In this document: positions 24,202 through 32,896 of the stretch, piece after piece
Position numbering within the stretch: the first letter of the stretch is position 1
How the letters are laid out: each line of letters starts with the position of its first letter
Assembly (NCBI RefSeq): GCF_007991755.1
Contig: NZ_BJYY01000020.1
Location: 1-57,037, forward strand
From: Cellulomonas aerilata
GTDB taxonomy: Bacteria > Actinomycetota > Actinomycetes > Actinomycetales > Cellulomonadaceae
DNA: 57,037 nucleotides
Direction of reading: 5' to 3'
Notes under the pieces: model-generated
Told to the model about the DNA's origin: nothing
The model's database searches: none
Seen by the model: the letters and a program-made list of their open reading frames with translations, nothing else
Position numbers and translations under genes: made by a program

Positions 24202-27200
24202 CTATGCGGCCGCGCGCTGCTCGACCACGACCAGCACCTGCCCGGGGGACACCTGGTCGCCGGGCGTCACGGACACGGCCGTGACCGTCCCGGACACCGA
24301 GGCGACCACGGGCGCCTCCATCTTCATGGCCTCGAGCGCCAGGAGCGTCTGCCCCGCGGTCACCACGTCGCCCGGCCGGACGTCGATCCGGAAGACCGTG
24401 CCGACGAACGGGGCGCCGACCCCCTCCGAGCCCTCCGGGACCACGACGCCGTCCCCGCTGGACGCCGGCGGCTCGGCCTCCGCGCGCCGGTCGAACTCGC
24501 CGGCGGCCTCCCAGGCGTCGCGCTCGGTCCCGAAGGCCGCAGCCTGGGCGGCCCGGAACGCCTCGATGGACCCGGCGTTGTCGGCGAGGAACCGCTCGTG
24601 GTCGGCGAGGGCGAAGGTGCCCTGGTCGATGCGCAGGTCGAGCTGTCCGGCCTTGGCGTCGGCCCGCAGGTCGAGCAGCTCGTCCGCACCGACCGGGTGC
24701 CACTTGATGACGTCGAAGAACCTCAGCAGCCACGGCGTGCCGGGCTCGAACGCGCCCCGCTGGGTGTGGGTCGACCACACCGGCACGGTCCGCCCGACGA
24801 ACTGGTACCCGCCGGGTCCCTCCATGCCGTAGATGCACAGGTAGGCACCGCCGATCCCGACCGCGTTCTCCGGCGTCCAGGTCCGGGCGGGGTTGTACTT
24901 CGTCGTCACCAGCCGGTGCCGCGGGTCCAGCGGTGTGGCGACCGGGGCGCCGAGGTAGACGTCGCCCAGGCCCATGACGAGGTAGTCGGCGTCGAACACG
25001 GTGCGGTAGACGTCGTCGACCGAGCCCAGGCCGTTGATGCGGCGGATGAACTCGATGTTCCACGGGCACCACGGCGCGTCGTCGCGGACGCCGGCCATGT
25101 ACCGCTCGATCGCCTCCCGGGTCGCGGGGTCGTCCCAGGACAGCGGCAGGTGGACCGTCCGGCTGGGGACGACGAGCTCGCTGGTCGCCGGCAGCGTGTC
25201 CTCGACCTGGCGCACCAGGTCCAGCGCGGTGCGCAGCGGCAGGACGTCGGGGTCCAGGTGCAGCTGGAGCGACCGGATGCCGGGGGTGAGATCGACGAGC
25301 CCGCGTGCCGCGCGTCCGCCGTCGGCCGCCAGGCGCTCGCGGACCGCCTCGGCGAGCGCGTGCACCCGCATGCGCGACGCGAGGTCCAGCTGCATGGGCC
25401 CGTACTCGACGAGCAGGTTGTCGTCGCCGGACCGGCGCATCGTGACCTCGGGGCGGTGCGCCTGGGCCTCCAGCCGCGCGAGGATGCCGCCGTCGTCGTG
25501 GGCCGGACGGGACGCCACGGGCCGGGACTGCGGCCGGGCGCGCAGCGTGCCGGCCTGGGCCTCGTCGACCGGCACGAAGCGCACGGCGTCGCCCGGCCGG
25601 AGCTGGCCCAGCTTCCACATCTGCCCGACGGCGACCGTGGCCGGGCAGGTGAACCCGCCCAGGCTCGGCCCGTCCGGTCCGAGGAGGATCGGCAGGTCCC
25701 CGGTGTAGTCGACGGCGCCGACGGCGTACGGGGTGTCGTGGATGTTGGACGGGTGCAGGCCCGCCTCGCCGCCGTCCGGACGGGCCCAGGTCGGCTTGGG
25801 GCCGACCAGGCGGACCCCGGTGCGCGCGGAGTTGAAGTGGACGGACCAGGTCGCGGCGTAGAACTCCTCGACGTCGCCCGGGGTGAAGAACTCCGGGGCG
25901 GCGTGCGGGCCCTCCAGCGCGCCGATCTCCCACGCGTCGGTGATCGTCGGGCGGTCGGCGACCGGCACGCCTGCGCCCGGGGCGATCGGGTCGCCTTCCG
26001 CGGCCGCCGCCGGGAGCCGGAGCGTGTCGCCGGCGCGCAGGGCGGACCCGGTCACGCCGCCGATCCGGCCCAGGTCGAAGGTGGCGGCCGACCCCAGGAC
26101 CGGCGTGACGTCCAGCCCGCCCCGCACGAGCAGGTAGCTGCGCATGCCCGCGGTCGGCGTGCCGATGTCCAGGACCGACCCGGCCGGGACGTGGACCGGC
26201 TGCCACTGCGGCACGGGGTCGCCGTCGACGGTCACCGGCGTGGGGGCGCCCGCCACCAGGACGGTCGCCGCGGTCCGGAACCGCAGCGCCGGCCCGGCGA
26301 GGGTGCACTCCAGCCCGGGTGCGCCCTCGTCGTTGCCCAGCGCCCGGTTGCCGAGCCGGAACGACAGGTCGTCCATCGGGCCCGACGGCGGGATGCCGAC
26401 GTGCCACAGCCCGGTGCGGCCCGGCCAGTCCTGGACGGTGGTCAGCATCCCCGGGCGCACGACCTCCACCCGCGGGTCGCCGTCGACCACGCCGGCCAGC
26501 GTGCCGGTGTGGTGCGTCGCGGCCAGGACGTCGGCGGTGGTCGTGATGGAGCGCAGCAGCCCCAGGTTCGTGGCGATGCCGTCGACGCGGGTGCCGGCCA
26601 GCGCGTCGCCGAGCGCGGCCCACGCGGCGTCGCGGTCGGCGCCGGCGGTGATGACCTTGGCGAGCAGCGGGTCGTAGTGCGTGGTGACCTCGGTGCCGGC
26701 CTCGATCCAGGTGTCGACCCGCGCGGCGGTGCCGGTCGAGCCGCCGGCCGGACTGCCGGCCGGGCCGCCGCTCGTGCTGCCGGTCGAGACGCCGGTGGCG
26801 GGGGAGGCGAAGCCGGTCACCGTGCCGGCGCTGGGCAGGTGGTCCCGGTCGGGGTTCTCGGCGTAGACCCGGGCCTCGACGGCGTGCCCGCGCGGCTCGA
26901 GCGGGGTGTCGACGACGGAGGTGTCGCCCTGAGCCAGGCGCAGCATCCACTCGACGAGGTCGACGCGGTACACCGCCTCGGTGACCGGGTGCTCCACCTG
27001 CAGGCGCGTGTTGACCTCGAGGAACGCCGCCTCCTCGCGCTCGGCGTCGTAGACGTACTCCACCGTCCCGGCGGACCGGTAGGCGACCGAGGCGCACAGG
27101 TCCCGGGCGGCGTCGGCGATGCCCGTGCGGACGGCGTCCGGCAGCCCGGGGGCGGGCGCCTCCTCGCAGACCTTCTGGTGGCGGCGCTGCAGGGAGCAGT

Positions 27201-27882
27201 CGCGGTCGCCGAGCGTGACCACGGTGCCCGCGCCGTCGCCGAAGACCTGGACCTCGACGTGCCGGGCGGCGGTGATGAGCCGCTCGAGGAACACCCCGGC
27301 CGTCCCGAAGCTCGCGCCGGCGGTCCGGCGCACGGACTCCCACGCCGCGGACAGCTCGGCGGCCGAGCGGCACGCCCGCATCCCGATGCCGCCGCCCCCG
27401 GCCGTCGCCTTGAGCATGACCGGGTAGCCGATGGCGTCCGCGGCGACGAGCGCCTCGTCGAGGGTCTCCAGCAGCCCGGTGCCGGCGAGCATGGGGACGC
27501 CGACGGCGCGGGCGGCGTCCCGGGCGGTGTGCTTGGACCCGAACAGCTCCAGGTGCTCCGGCGACGGCCCGACGAACGCGACCCCGGCCGCCTCGGCGGC
27601 GCGCGCGAAGCCGGCGTTCTCCGACAGGAACCCGTACCCGGGGTGGATCGCGCCCGCGCCGGAGGCCAGCGCGGCCTCGACGATCCGGTCGCCCAGCAGG
27701 TAGCTCTGCGCGGCCGGTGCCGGGCCGAGGAGCACCGAGGTGTCCGCCAGGCGGGTGTGCGGGGCGCCCGCGTCGGCGGCGGAGTGGACGGCGACCGTCC
27801 GCAGGCCCATGGCGCGCGCGGTGCGCAGGATGCGGACGGCGATCTCGCCGCGGTTCGCGACGAGCAGGGTGTCGAAGGACAT
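24202..27882 (-). CDS. uca: Urea carboxylase-type biotin enzyme (likely guanidine carboxylase)
   Basis: A 1226-residue biotin-dependent carboxylase. Order: biotin carboxylase (1-450, with LLVANRGEIAVRI, the ATP loop KATAGGGGIGMR and EVNTRLQVEHPVTE), carboxyltransferase parts of the KipA/KipI type (about 470-1090), and a biotinyl domain with EAMKMEAP, biotin on Lys1187. This architecture is annotated urea carboxylase, but with two DUF1989 neighbours such enzymes are now known to prefer guanidine, giving carboxyguanidine. A Gly/Ser/Thr/Pro-rich insertion at about 357-387 is atypical. The start ATG lies one base after the upstream gene's stop. No allophanate hydrolase is fused or adjacent. Confidence 0.93.
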   Translation of the reverse strand: MSFDTLLVANRGEIAVRILRTARAMGLRTVAVHSAADAGAPHTRLADTSVLLGPAPAAQSYLLGDRIVEAALASGAGAIHPGYGFLSENAGFARAAEAAGVAFVGPSPEHLELFGSKHTARDAARAVGVPMLAGTGLLETLDEALVAADAIGYPVMLKATAGGGGIGMRACRSAAELSAAWESVRRTAGASFGTAGVFLERLITAARHVEVQVFGDGAGTVVTLGDRDCSLQRRHQKVCEEAPAPGLPDAVRTGIADAARDLCASVAYRSAGTVEYVYDAEREEAAFLEVNTRLQVEHPVTEAVYRVDLVEWMLRLAQGDTSVVDTPLEPRGHAVEARVYAENPDRDHLPSAGTVTGFASPATGVSTGSTSGGPAGSPAGGSTGTAARVDTWIEAGTEVTTHYDPLLAKVITAGADRDAAWAALGDALAGTRVDGIATNLGLLRSITTTADVLAATHHTGTLAGVVDGDPRVEVVRPGMLTTVQDWPGRTGLWHVGIPPSGPMDDLSFRLGNRALGNDEGAPGLECTLAGPALRFRTAATVLVAGAPTPVTVDGDPVPQWQPVHVPAGSVLDIGTPTAGMRSYLLVRGGLDVTPVLGSAATFDLGRIGGVTGSALRAGDTLRLPAAAAEGDPIAPGAGVPVADRPTITDAWEIGALEGPHAAPEFFTPGDVEEFYAATWSVHFNSARTGVRLVGPKPTWARPDGGEAGLHPSNIHDTPYAVGAVDYTGDLPILLGPDGPSLGGFTCPATVAVGQMWKLGQLRPGDAVRFVPVDEAQAGTLRARPQSRPVASRPAHDDGGILARLEAQAHRPEVTMRRSGDDNLLVEYGPMQLDLASRMRVHALAEAVRERLAADGGRAARGLVDLTPGIRSLQLHLDPDVLPLRTALDLVRQVEDTLPATSELVVPSRTVHLPLSWDDPATREAIERYMAGVRDDAPWCPWNIEFIRRINGLGSVDDVYRTVFDADYLVMGLGDVYLGAPVATPLDPRHRLVTTKYNPARTWTPENAVGIGGAYLCIYGMEGPGGYQFVGRTVPVWSTHTQRGAFEPGTPWLLRFFDVIKWHPVGADELLDLRADAKAGQLDLRIDQGTFALADHERFLADNAGSIEAFRAAQAAAFGTERDAWEAAGEFDRRAEAEPPASSGDGVVVPEGSEGVGAPFVGTVFRIDVRPGDVVTAGQTLLALEAMKMEAPVVASVSGTVTAVSVTPGDQVSPGQVLVVVEQRAAA

Positions 27883-27883
27883 C

Positions 27884-28651
27884 TCAGGCCTCCGGCCCGT
27901 CGGTGGGCGCCGGCACGGGGGCAGGCACGGTGGCCGGCACGGTGGCCGGCACGGGCGTGGCGGCGGCGGTGGCGGCGGCAGGAGCGGGCGCGGTGACGAC
28001 CATCCGCACCGGGGTCGGGTCGAAGCCGTTGCAGGGGTTGTTGACCTGCGGGCAGTTGGACACCATCACCAGGACGTCGCGCTCGGCGCGCAGCGTCAGG
28101 CTCAGCCCGGGCGCGGAGATGCCGTCGACGATGCCCAGGGCGCCGTCGGGGTCGACCGGGACGTTCATGTACCAGTTGACGTTGGAGACCAGGTCGCGGG
28201 CGGTCAGCCCGTGCCGGCTGCCCTCGACGAGGAAGTTCTCCGCGCACGCGTGCTGCCCGGCGGTGTGCCGGCCGTACCGCAGGGCGTTGGACTCCTTGGA
28301 GCAGGCACCGCCCAGGGTGTCGTGCCGGCCGCACTCGTCCGCGACGACGGTCAGCAGCGGGTCGGCCTCGCAGTCCAGCAGCACGCTGCCGGTGGTGAGG
28401 AAGATCGACCCCTGCGCCGCGATGGTGTCCGGCGCGCTGTAGCGCAGGGACGTGTCGTGCGCGTCGTAGGCGAGGAAGTCCACGGCCTGGTTGCCCTCCA
28501 GGTCGACGATCGTCAGCTCGCTGCCCGCCGGCAGCACGGTCGACCAGGGCGCCCGCGCCGGGACGACCTCATCGAGCAGGACGGCGGGCTGCGTGGTCGG
28601 GTCGGCGGCGCGCGGCCCGGCGGCGGCGGCGCTCGTGATGGTGGTGGTCAT
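27884..28651 (-). CDS. Urea amidolyase associated protein UAAP2 (DUF1989; carboxyguanidine deiminase subunit)
   Basis: A 255-residue DUF1989 protein. Conserved features are LTIVDLEGNQAVDFLAY, DECGRHDTLGGACSKESN, then NWYMNVPVDPDG and VMVSNCPQVNNPCNGFDPTP, with the Cys and His residues that form the metal site of the family. With UAAP1 it forms the heteromeric carboxyguanidine deiminase CgdAB, which turns carboxyguanidine into allophanate and ammonia. The ATG overlaps the UAAP1 stop (ATGA). The upstream part of the open frame is antisense noise. The C-terminus has an APVPATVPATV repeat encoded by a 12-bp unit. Confidence 0.92.
   Translation of the reverse strand: MTTTITSAAAAGPRAADPTTQPAVLLDEVVPARAPWSTVLPAGSELTIVDLEGNQAVDFLAYDAHDTSLRYSAPDTIAAQGSIFLTTGSVLLDCEADPLLTVVADECGRHDTLGGACSKESNALRYGRHTAGQHACAENFLVEGSRHGLTARDLVSNVNWYMNVPVDPDGALGIVDGISAPGLSLTLRAERDVLVMVSNCPQVNNPCNGFDPTPVRMVVTAPAPAAATAAATPVPATVPATVPAPVPAPTDGPEA
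27905..27965. repeat. 12-bp repeat in the C-terminal codons of UAAP2
   Basis: Units of GGCACGGTGGCC type repeat here and encode the Pro/Val/Ala-rich tail of UAAP2 on the complement. Confidence 0.5.
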
Positions 28652-29514
28652 CGGGTCCCCCTCGTGGTCAGGTAGGCGGCGGTCGCCTCGAGCGCGCGGC
28701 GCCCCTCGGGGGTCGCGGTCCAGCGGGCGTCGTCGGGCGTGGTGGGCGTCGCGCGCCAGGCGACGACCTCCAGCGGCCCGCTCCGGAAGGCCGGCGCCGG
28801 GTCGAGCGGGTGGGCGGTGTTCGTGACCAGCACCAGCAGGCGCATCTCGGCGAGCAGCGTGACCGCGGCGCCGGGGCCGGCGGAGCCCGTGGGGCGGGGC
28901 CGGCCGTCGTCGTCCACGCGGACGCCCTGGAAGAACGAGATGCTCGGCGGCAGGTCCCGGCGGTCCAGGCCGTGCTTGGCGGCGGCGAGCGTGAACAGCT
29001 CGCGCCCGGCCGGGGACGGCCCGTGCGCGGACCCGTCGCCGTAGCGCTCCTCGTTGCGCCGGCGCGTGGTGGTGCCGAACAGGCTGTCGTGCCGGCCCGA
29101 CGTGTCCGCCACGATGCTCGCCAGGGCCCGTCCCTGCCCCGAGAGCAGGAGGTGGTCGGCGGTCAGGTGCACCTGCCACTGGACCTTGACCGTGTCGGCG
29201 ACGTTGAGCCGCTCCCACGGCTCGTCGGCGTTGTGCAGCAGGACGTGCGCGCAGGCGTCACCGGTGAGGTCGGTCAGCCGGACGGCGGTGCCGCGCTCCA
29301 CGACCAGGTGCGTGTACCCGCCCGCGCCGAGCGTCTCGGCCCAGACGAGGTCGCCGGCGGCGACGCCGGGGGGAGGCGTGGGCCAGGCGCTGGCCGGCAG
29401 GACCGGCATCGCCAGGCGCCCGCCGGCCGCGCCGTCCAGGGCCTGCGCCTCCTGCGCCCGGGCGTGCTCACGTGCTCCCGCTGTGGTGGCCGTGCCGCTG
29501 CTGCTGCCGGTCAT
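28648..29514 (-). CDS. Urea amidolyase associated protein UAAP1 (DUF1989; carboxyguanidine deiminase subunit)
   Basis: A 288-residue DUF1989 protein and first gene of the leftward UAAP1-UAAP2-uca operon. Diagnostic stretches are VRLTDLTGDACAHVLLHNAD, WQVHLTADHLLLSGQGRALASI, DTSGRHDSLFG and PSISFFQGVRVDDDG. It is the partner of UAAP2 in the deiminase. The ATG has GGAGAG five bases upstream; Met36 would give a protein closer to the usual family length, so the first 35 residues are uncertain. It is divergent from a TetR regulator, which probably controls it. Confidence 0.9.
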   Translation of the reverse strand: MTGSSSGTATTAGAREHARAQEAQALDGAAGGRLAMPVLPASAWPTPPPGVAAGDLVWAETLGAGGYTHLVVERGTAVRLTDLTGDACAHVLLHNADEPWERLNVADTVKVQWQVHLTADHLLLSGQGRALASIVADTSGRHDSLFGTTTRRRNEERYGDGSAHGPSPAGRELFTLAAAKHGLDRRDLPPSISFFQGVRVDDDGRPRPTGSAGPGAAVTLLAEMRLLVLVTNTAHPLDPAPAFRSGPLEVVAWRATPTTPDDARWTATPEGRRALEATAAYLTTRGTR

Positions 29515-29530
29515 GTGGCTCTCCGCTCAC

Positions 29531-29548
29531 GATTCTCGAGGCCGAATC
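29531..29548. promoter_or_regulatory. Inverted repeat in the TetR-UAAP1 divergent region, candidate operator
   Basis: GATTC-N8-GAATC is an 18-bp hyphenated inverted repeat 17 bases upstream of the UAAP1 start, of a size usual for TetR-family operators. Confidence 0.35.
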
Positions 29549-29656
29549 TGTTGGTCGACAGGAATGAGGGTGGACGGCCGGTGTTCCGCGTCCGTCACCA
29601 TTGCGTGAACAGCGGATTACGCGGTGTACGGTCCCCGGCCCATGGCAGGAACACCT

Positions 29657-30370
29657 ATGGCACGCAGACCCGGACGGCCCCGGGCGAACGCCGAGCAGGC
29701 GACCGGGCGCGGCACCGCGCAGGACCTCCTGGACGCCGCCGCGGCGCTGTTCTGCACGGTGGGCTACACGTCCACGAGCACGTACGCGATCGCCGAGCGC
29801 GCCGGCGTCCGGCAGGCGTCGATGTACCACCACTTCGCCGGCAAGCACGCGATCCTGCACGAGCTGCTGCTCGGGACGGTGCGCCCGTCGCTGCGCAACG
29901 CCGAGCTGCTCGCCCGGATCGACGCCGGCGTGCCGGCCCGGCTGTGGGCGCTCGCCGCCGCCGACGTCGAGCTGCTGTGCGCACCGCGCGACAACCTGGG
30001 GGCCTTGTACTTCCTCCCCGAGCTGTCCGACGAGCGCTTCGCGCCGTTCCGGGCGCTGCACCTGGCGCTGCGAGCCGGGTACGCCGACCTCGTCGGGCAG
30101 TACCCCGGCGTGCGCGGCGAGGACGTCGGCGAGCTGTCGTCCCTGGCGATCGGGCTCGTCGAGAGCGTGATCCTGCGGCGCCGGGAGGAGCCCGACCTCC
30201 GGGCCGACGACGTCGCCCCCCGGGTCGCCGACGCCGTGCAGCGCCTCCTCGGCGCGACCCCCGCCGGGCTCGCCGCCGTGCGCGCCGAGGGCCTGGCGCT
30301 GCGCGCGACGCTCCCGGATCTCGGCGTCGCGCGCTTTCCGCAGAATCGTGCGGCGCGGCCGGAGAATTAA
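29657..30370 (+). CDS. TetR/AcrR family transcriptional regulator
   Basis: A 237-residue TetR-family repressor. The N-terminal DNA-binding domain (about 15-65) has the usual pattern LLDAAAALFCTVGYTSTSTY, then AIAERAGVRQASMYHHFAGKHAIL. The C-terminal ligand domain is all-helical and unassigned. ATG 29657 is preferred because AGGA lies at proper distance; an upstream ATG at 29642 has no ribosome site. It is divergent from UAAP1 and upstream of a sodium:solute symporter, so it is the likely guanidine- or amine-responsive regulator of both (inference). Confidence 0.9.
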   Translation: MARRPGRPRANAEQATGRGTAQDLLDAAAALFCTVGYTSTSTYAIAERAGVRQASMYHHFAGKHAILHELLLGTVRPSLRNAELLARIDAGVPARLWALAAADVELLCAPRDNLGALYFLPELSDERFAPFRALHLALRAGYADLVGQYPGVRGEDVGELSSLAIGLVESVILRRREEPDLRADDVAPRVADAVQRLLGATPAGLAAVRAEGLALRATLPDLGVARFPQNRAARPEN

Positions 30371-30394
30371 CACGACCGTTGCACGAGCGCATCG

Positions 30395-30439
30395 ACCCGG
30401 ACACGGCCCGGGTGATCAATGAGCCTGTCGGGCGACAGG
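30395..30439 (+). promoter_or_regulatory. Two tandem hairpins in the leader of the symporter gene
   Basis: Stem 1: ACCCGG (30395-30400) with CCGGGT (30408-30413), loop ACACGGC. Stem 2: CCTGTCG (30424-30430) with CGACAGG (30433-30439), loop GG. They are separated by ten bases and lie 77 bases before the symporter start. A pair of short hairpins recalls the layout of guanidine-II riboswitches, but the loops do not match the ACGR consensus well. It could instead be a terminator of the TetR gene. Confidence 0.35.
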
Positions 30440-30515
30440 AAACTCCCCGGCGCCGGTCCCGCGGCCACCTCGTCCGCGACCGGGTCCCCCCTGCGCTCGT
30501 GCATCGGAGTGTGCC

Positions 30516-32114
30516 GTGATCATCGCCGGAGTCGGACTCAGCGTCCTCGCTGTCGTCCTCGTCGGAATCGTCGTCGCCCGCAAGGTCGACGGCGACAGTG
30601 CCAACTTCCTCGTCGCGGGCCGGCGCCTGGGGGTGCCGCTCGTCGCGGCGTCCCTCATGGCGGCCGCAGTCGACTCCAACGCCACGGTCGGCAACACGGA
30701 CCTCACGTCGGCGTTCGGCTTCTGGTCCGGGGCGTCGCTCGCGCTCGGGCTGGCGCTCTGCCTGCTGCTGACCGGGATCTTCCTGGCCAAGCCGATGAAC
30801 CGGATGGGGCTCTTCACGCTCGCGGACTTCTACCGGCTGCGCTACGGGCGCGGGGTCGAGGTGGCGTCGTCGCTGCTGATGATCTTCGCGTTCGCGATCC
30901 TCATGGCGGGGAACCTGGTGGCCTGCGGGTTCCTGCTCGAGCGGTTCCTCGGGCTCGACTACACCCTCGGCGTCGGCATCGCCGTGGTGCTGGTGCTCGT
31001 CTACACGATCGGCGGCGGGATGTTCTCCGACGCCTACACCGCGGCGATCCAGATCGTCATCACGCTCACCGCGACCGCCGCGCTGCTGTGGTGGGTCGGC
31101 TCGACGATCGGGTTCTCCATCCCCGACGGCATGGGGCCGTTCGACTTCGAGCAGCTCACCTCCACCGACGCCGGTGCCCCCATCAACTGGGCCACGCTGC
31201 TCTCGCTGGGCATCGGGGACATCGTGGCGATCGACTTCATGCAGCGGATCTTCTCGGCGCGGAGCCCCGAGGTCGCCCGGCGCTCGTGCTTCACGGGTGC
31301 GGCCGGCACCGCGGTGATCGGCGTCGCCTACGCCCTCGTCTCGCTCGCCGCGGTCTCCGCGTTCGGGCTCGACATGGCCGACGGGCCCGTGCTGTTCACG
31401 TTGCTCGACGACTACGCCCCGCCGGCCCTGACCATCCTCGTGCTGTCCGGCATCGTCGCGGCGTCCTTCTCCACCGCGTCCGGGGCGATCCTGGCGACCT
31501 CCGCGGTGGCCGTGCGCAACATCCTCGGCGTCCGGCGGGTCACGACGGAGCCCGGTGTGCGCGACCCGCTGCTGCGCTGGACCCGGATGGCGATGATCCC
31601 GGTCGTGATCCTCGGCGTGACCGTGGCCCTGCAGGTCGCCCAGACCGGCATCCTGCTCACCCTGGCCTTCGACCTCATGCTGGCGTGCCTGGTCGTGCCC
31701 TTCCTGCTGGGCCTGTTCTGGAAGCGGGGCGGCACGCGGGCGGCCGTCGCCGCCATGGTGACGGGTCTGGTCGTGCGGATCGGCCTGTTCGTCCTGACGC
31801 CGACGATGTACGGCGTCCCCAACGACGTCGCCTACCTGCCCAACGACCTGGTGCCCGCGAGCTTCGACGGGTGGCCCACGTTCTACGGCGGCCTGACCTC
31901 GCTCGTCGCGTACCTGATCGCGGCGACGGTCTGGCCCCGCACGATCACGGAGGAGGCCTGGTCGATCGCGGACGGCGACGTCCCGGTCACCGCTCCGGAC
32001 GCCGTGGCCGTGCCGGTCGCCCGGGTGGGCGCCCCGCCGTCGTCCCCCGTGATCGCCGCGGCCCCGGCGCCCGCACTGCCCGACGCCGGCCTGCCGGTCG
32101 CACCGCAGGTCTGA
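30516..32114 (+). CDS. Sodium:solute symporter family protein (SSS)
   Basis: A 532-residue secondary transporter of the solute:sodium symporter family with about 13 membrane helices (residues 1-490) and a disordered Ala/Pro/Val-rich tail (about 490-532). FLVAGRRLGVPLVAASLMAA and the conserved SFSTASGAILATSAV helix are typical; the Ser/Thr in the latter help bind sodium. CGGAG precedes the GTG by seven bases. It follows the TetR gene by 145 bases and faces away from the UAAP/uca operon. Uptake of guanidine, urea or a related nitrogen compound is likely from context, not from the sequence alone. Confidence 0.9.
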   Translation: MIIAGVGLSVLAVVLVGIVVARKVDGDSANFLVAGRRLGVPLVAASLMAAAVDSNATVGNTDLTSAFGFWSGASLALGLALCLLLTGIFLAKPMNRMGLFTLADFYRLRYGRGVEVASSLLMIFAFAILMAGNLVACGFLLERFLGLDYTLGVGIAVVLVLVYTIGGGMFSDAYTAAIQIVITLTATAALLWWVGSTIGFSIPDGMGPFDFEQLTSTDAGAPINWATLLSLGIGDIVAIDFMQRIFSARSPEVARRSCFTGAAGTAVIGVAYALVSLAAVSAFGLDMADGPVLFTLLDDYAPPALTILVLSGIVAASFSTASGAILATSAVAVRNILGVRRVTTEPGVRDPLLRWTRMAMIPVVILGVTVALQVAQTGILLTLAFDLMLACLVVPFLLGLFWKRGGTRAAVAAMVTGLVVRIGLFVLTPTMYGVPNDVAYLPNDLVPASFDGWPTFYGGLTSLVAYLIAATVWPRTITEEAWSIADGDVPVTAPDAVAVPVARVGAPPSSPVIAAAPAPALPDAGLPVAPQV

Positions 32115-32225
32115 CGGCGTCGCCCGCGGACGGAGGGACCGCGGCACGCGACCCGGGCACGCGGCGCGGCCTGCGCCCCGGCACGACAGCGCTCGCCGCC
32201 GTCGCGCCGGGGTCGCCTGCGTGCG

Positions 32226-32249
32226 AGGTCCGTGCGGTACGCAGGACCT
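32226..32249 (+). terminator. Hairpin between the symporter and SnoaL-like genes
   Basis: AGGTCC-G-TGCG, loop GTA, CGCA-GGACCT: ten base pairs with one bulged G. It lies 112 bases past the symporter stop and 84 bases before the next start. Terminator or leader element. Confidence 0.5.
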
Positions 32250-32332
32250 GGTTCCGGACCCCGCCACGGAGGACCATGGTGGTGACCGGCGCGCCCGCCG
32301 GACGTCGACGGGCCCACCGGTGGAGGCCGACG

Positions 32333-32788
32333 ATGACCCACCTGGTGGAGCGGCTGGCGGCCGCGATGAACGCGCACGACCTGGACGGCGCGGCGGCGCT
32401 CTTCGCCCCCGGGTACGAGAGCCGGCAGCCCGCCCACCCGGCCCGCGACTTCAGCGGGCGGGCGCAGATGCGCGCGAACTGGGAGGCCATGTTCGCCGGG
32501 GTCCCGGACTTCCGTGCCGAGCTGCTCGGCAGCGTGGTCGACGGGGACACCGTGTGGTCGGAGTGGCACTGGACCGGGAGGCGCACCGACGGCGAGCCGT
32601 TCGAGGTGCGAGGAGTCGCGCTCTTCCAGGTACGGGACGAGCAGGTCGTCGGGGCGCGGCTGTACCTGGAGGACGTCGAGCGGGAGGGCGCCGACATCGA
32701 CGAGAGCGTCCGGCGCCTGTCGGGGCAGGCGCCGGCACGGTCCCACGCCACCGAGGGCGGACAGGCAGGGCCCGCGGCGACCGGGTGA
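32333..32788 (+). CDS. SnoaL/NTF2-like domain protein (ester-cyclase-type)
   Basis: A 151-residue protein with the small cone-shaped NTF2 fold of SnoaL-like proteins: MTHLVERLAAAMNAHDLDGAAALFAPGYESRQPAHP, RANWEAMFAGVPDFRAELLGSVVDGDTVWSEWHWTGRRTDG and VRGVALFQVRDEQVVGARLYLEDVE. The family ranges from polyketide cyclases to proteins without known activity; no biosynthetic genes are near. The ATG follows GGTGGAGGCC. The open frame upstream overlaps the symporter and is ignored. It stands alone between hairpin-separated units. Confidence 0.85.
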   Translation: MTHLVERLAAAMNAHDLDGAAALFAPGYESRQPAHPARDFSGRAQMRANWEAMFAGVPDFRAELLGSVVDGDTVWSEWHWTGRRTDGEPFEVRGVALFQVRDEQVVGARLYLEDVEREGADIDESVRRLSGQAPARSHATEGGQAGPAATG

Positions 32789-32896
32789 AACGCGGGGCGC
32801 GCCGCGAGCCCGCGTCGAGGAGACAACGTTCCGGACCGCTCGCGCGTCATCATTCTCAGGCGACCGCGGGGTCGCCGCGACGAACGGGGGCTCACC

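Noticed and set aside
23299-27996. A 1565-codon open frame antisense to the urea carboxylase
   Set aside because: Composition is the Arg/Gly/Val/His-rich pattern of high-GC antisense shadows; the opposite strand carries an intact enzyme.
26817-28334. A separate 505-codon leftward gene overlapping UAAP2 and the carboxylase
   Set aside because: It is a frame-shifted shadow rich in Pro/Ser/Arg with no start site or domain.
30371-30515. A known guanidine riboswitch (class I, II or III) before the symporter
   Set aside because: The conserved sequence blocks of classes I and III are absent and the hairpin loops do not fit the class II ACGR pattern; kept only as an unassigned leader structure.
32333-32788. 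Polyketide biosynthesis because of the SnoaL-like protein
   Set aside because: No polyketide synthase, cyclase or tailoring genes are nearby; the fold is widespread in other roles.
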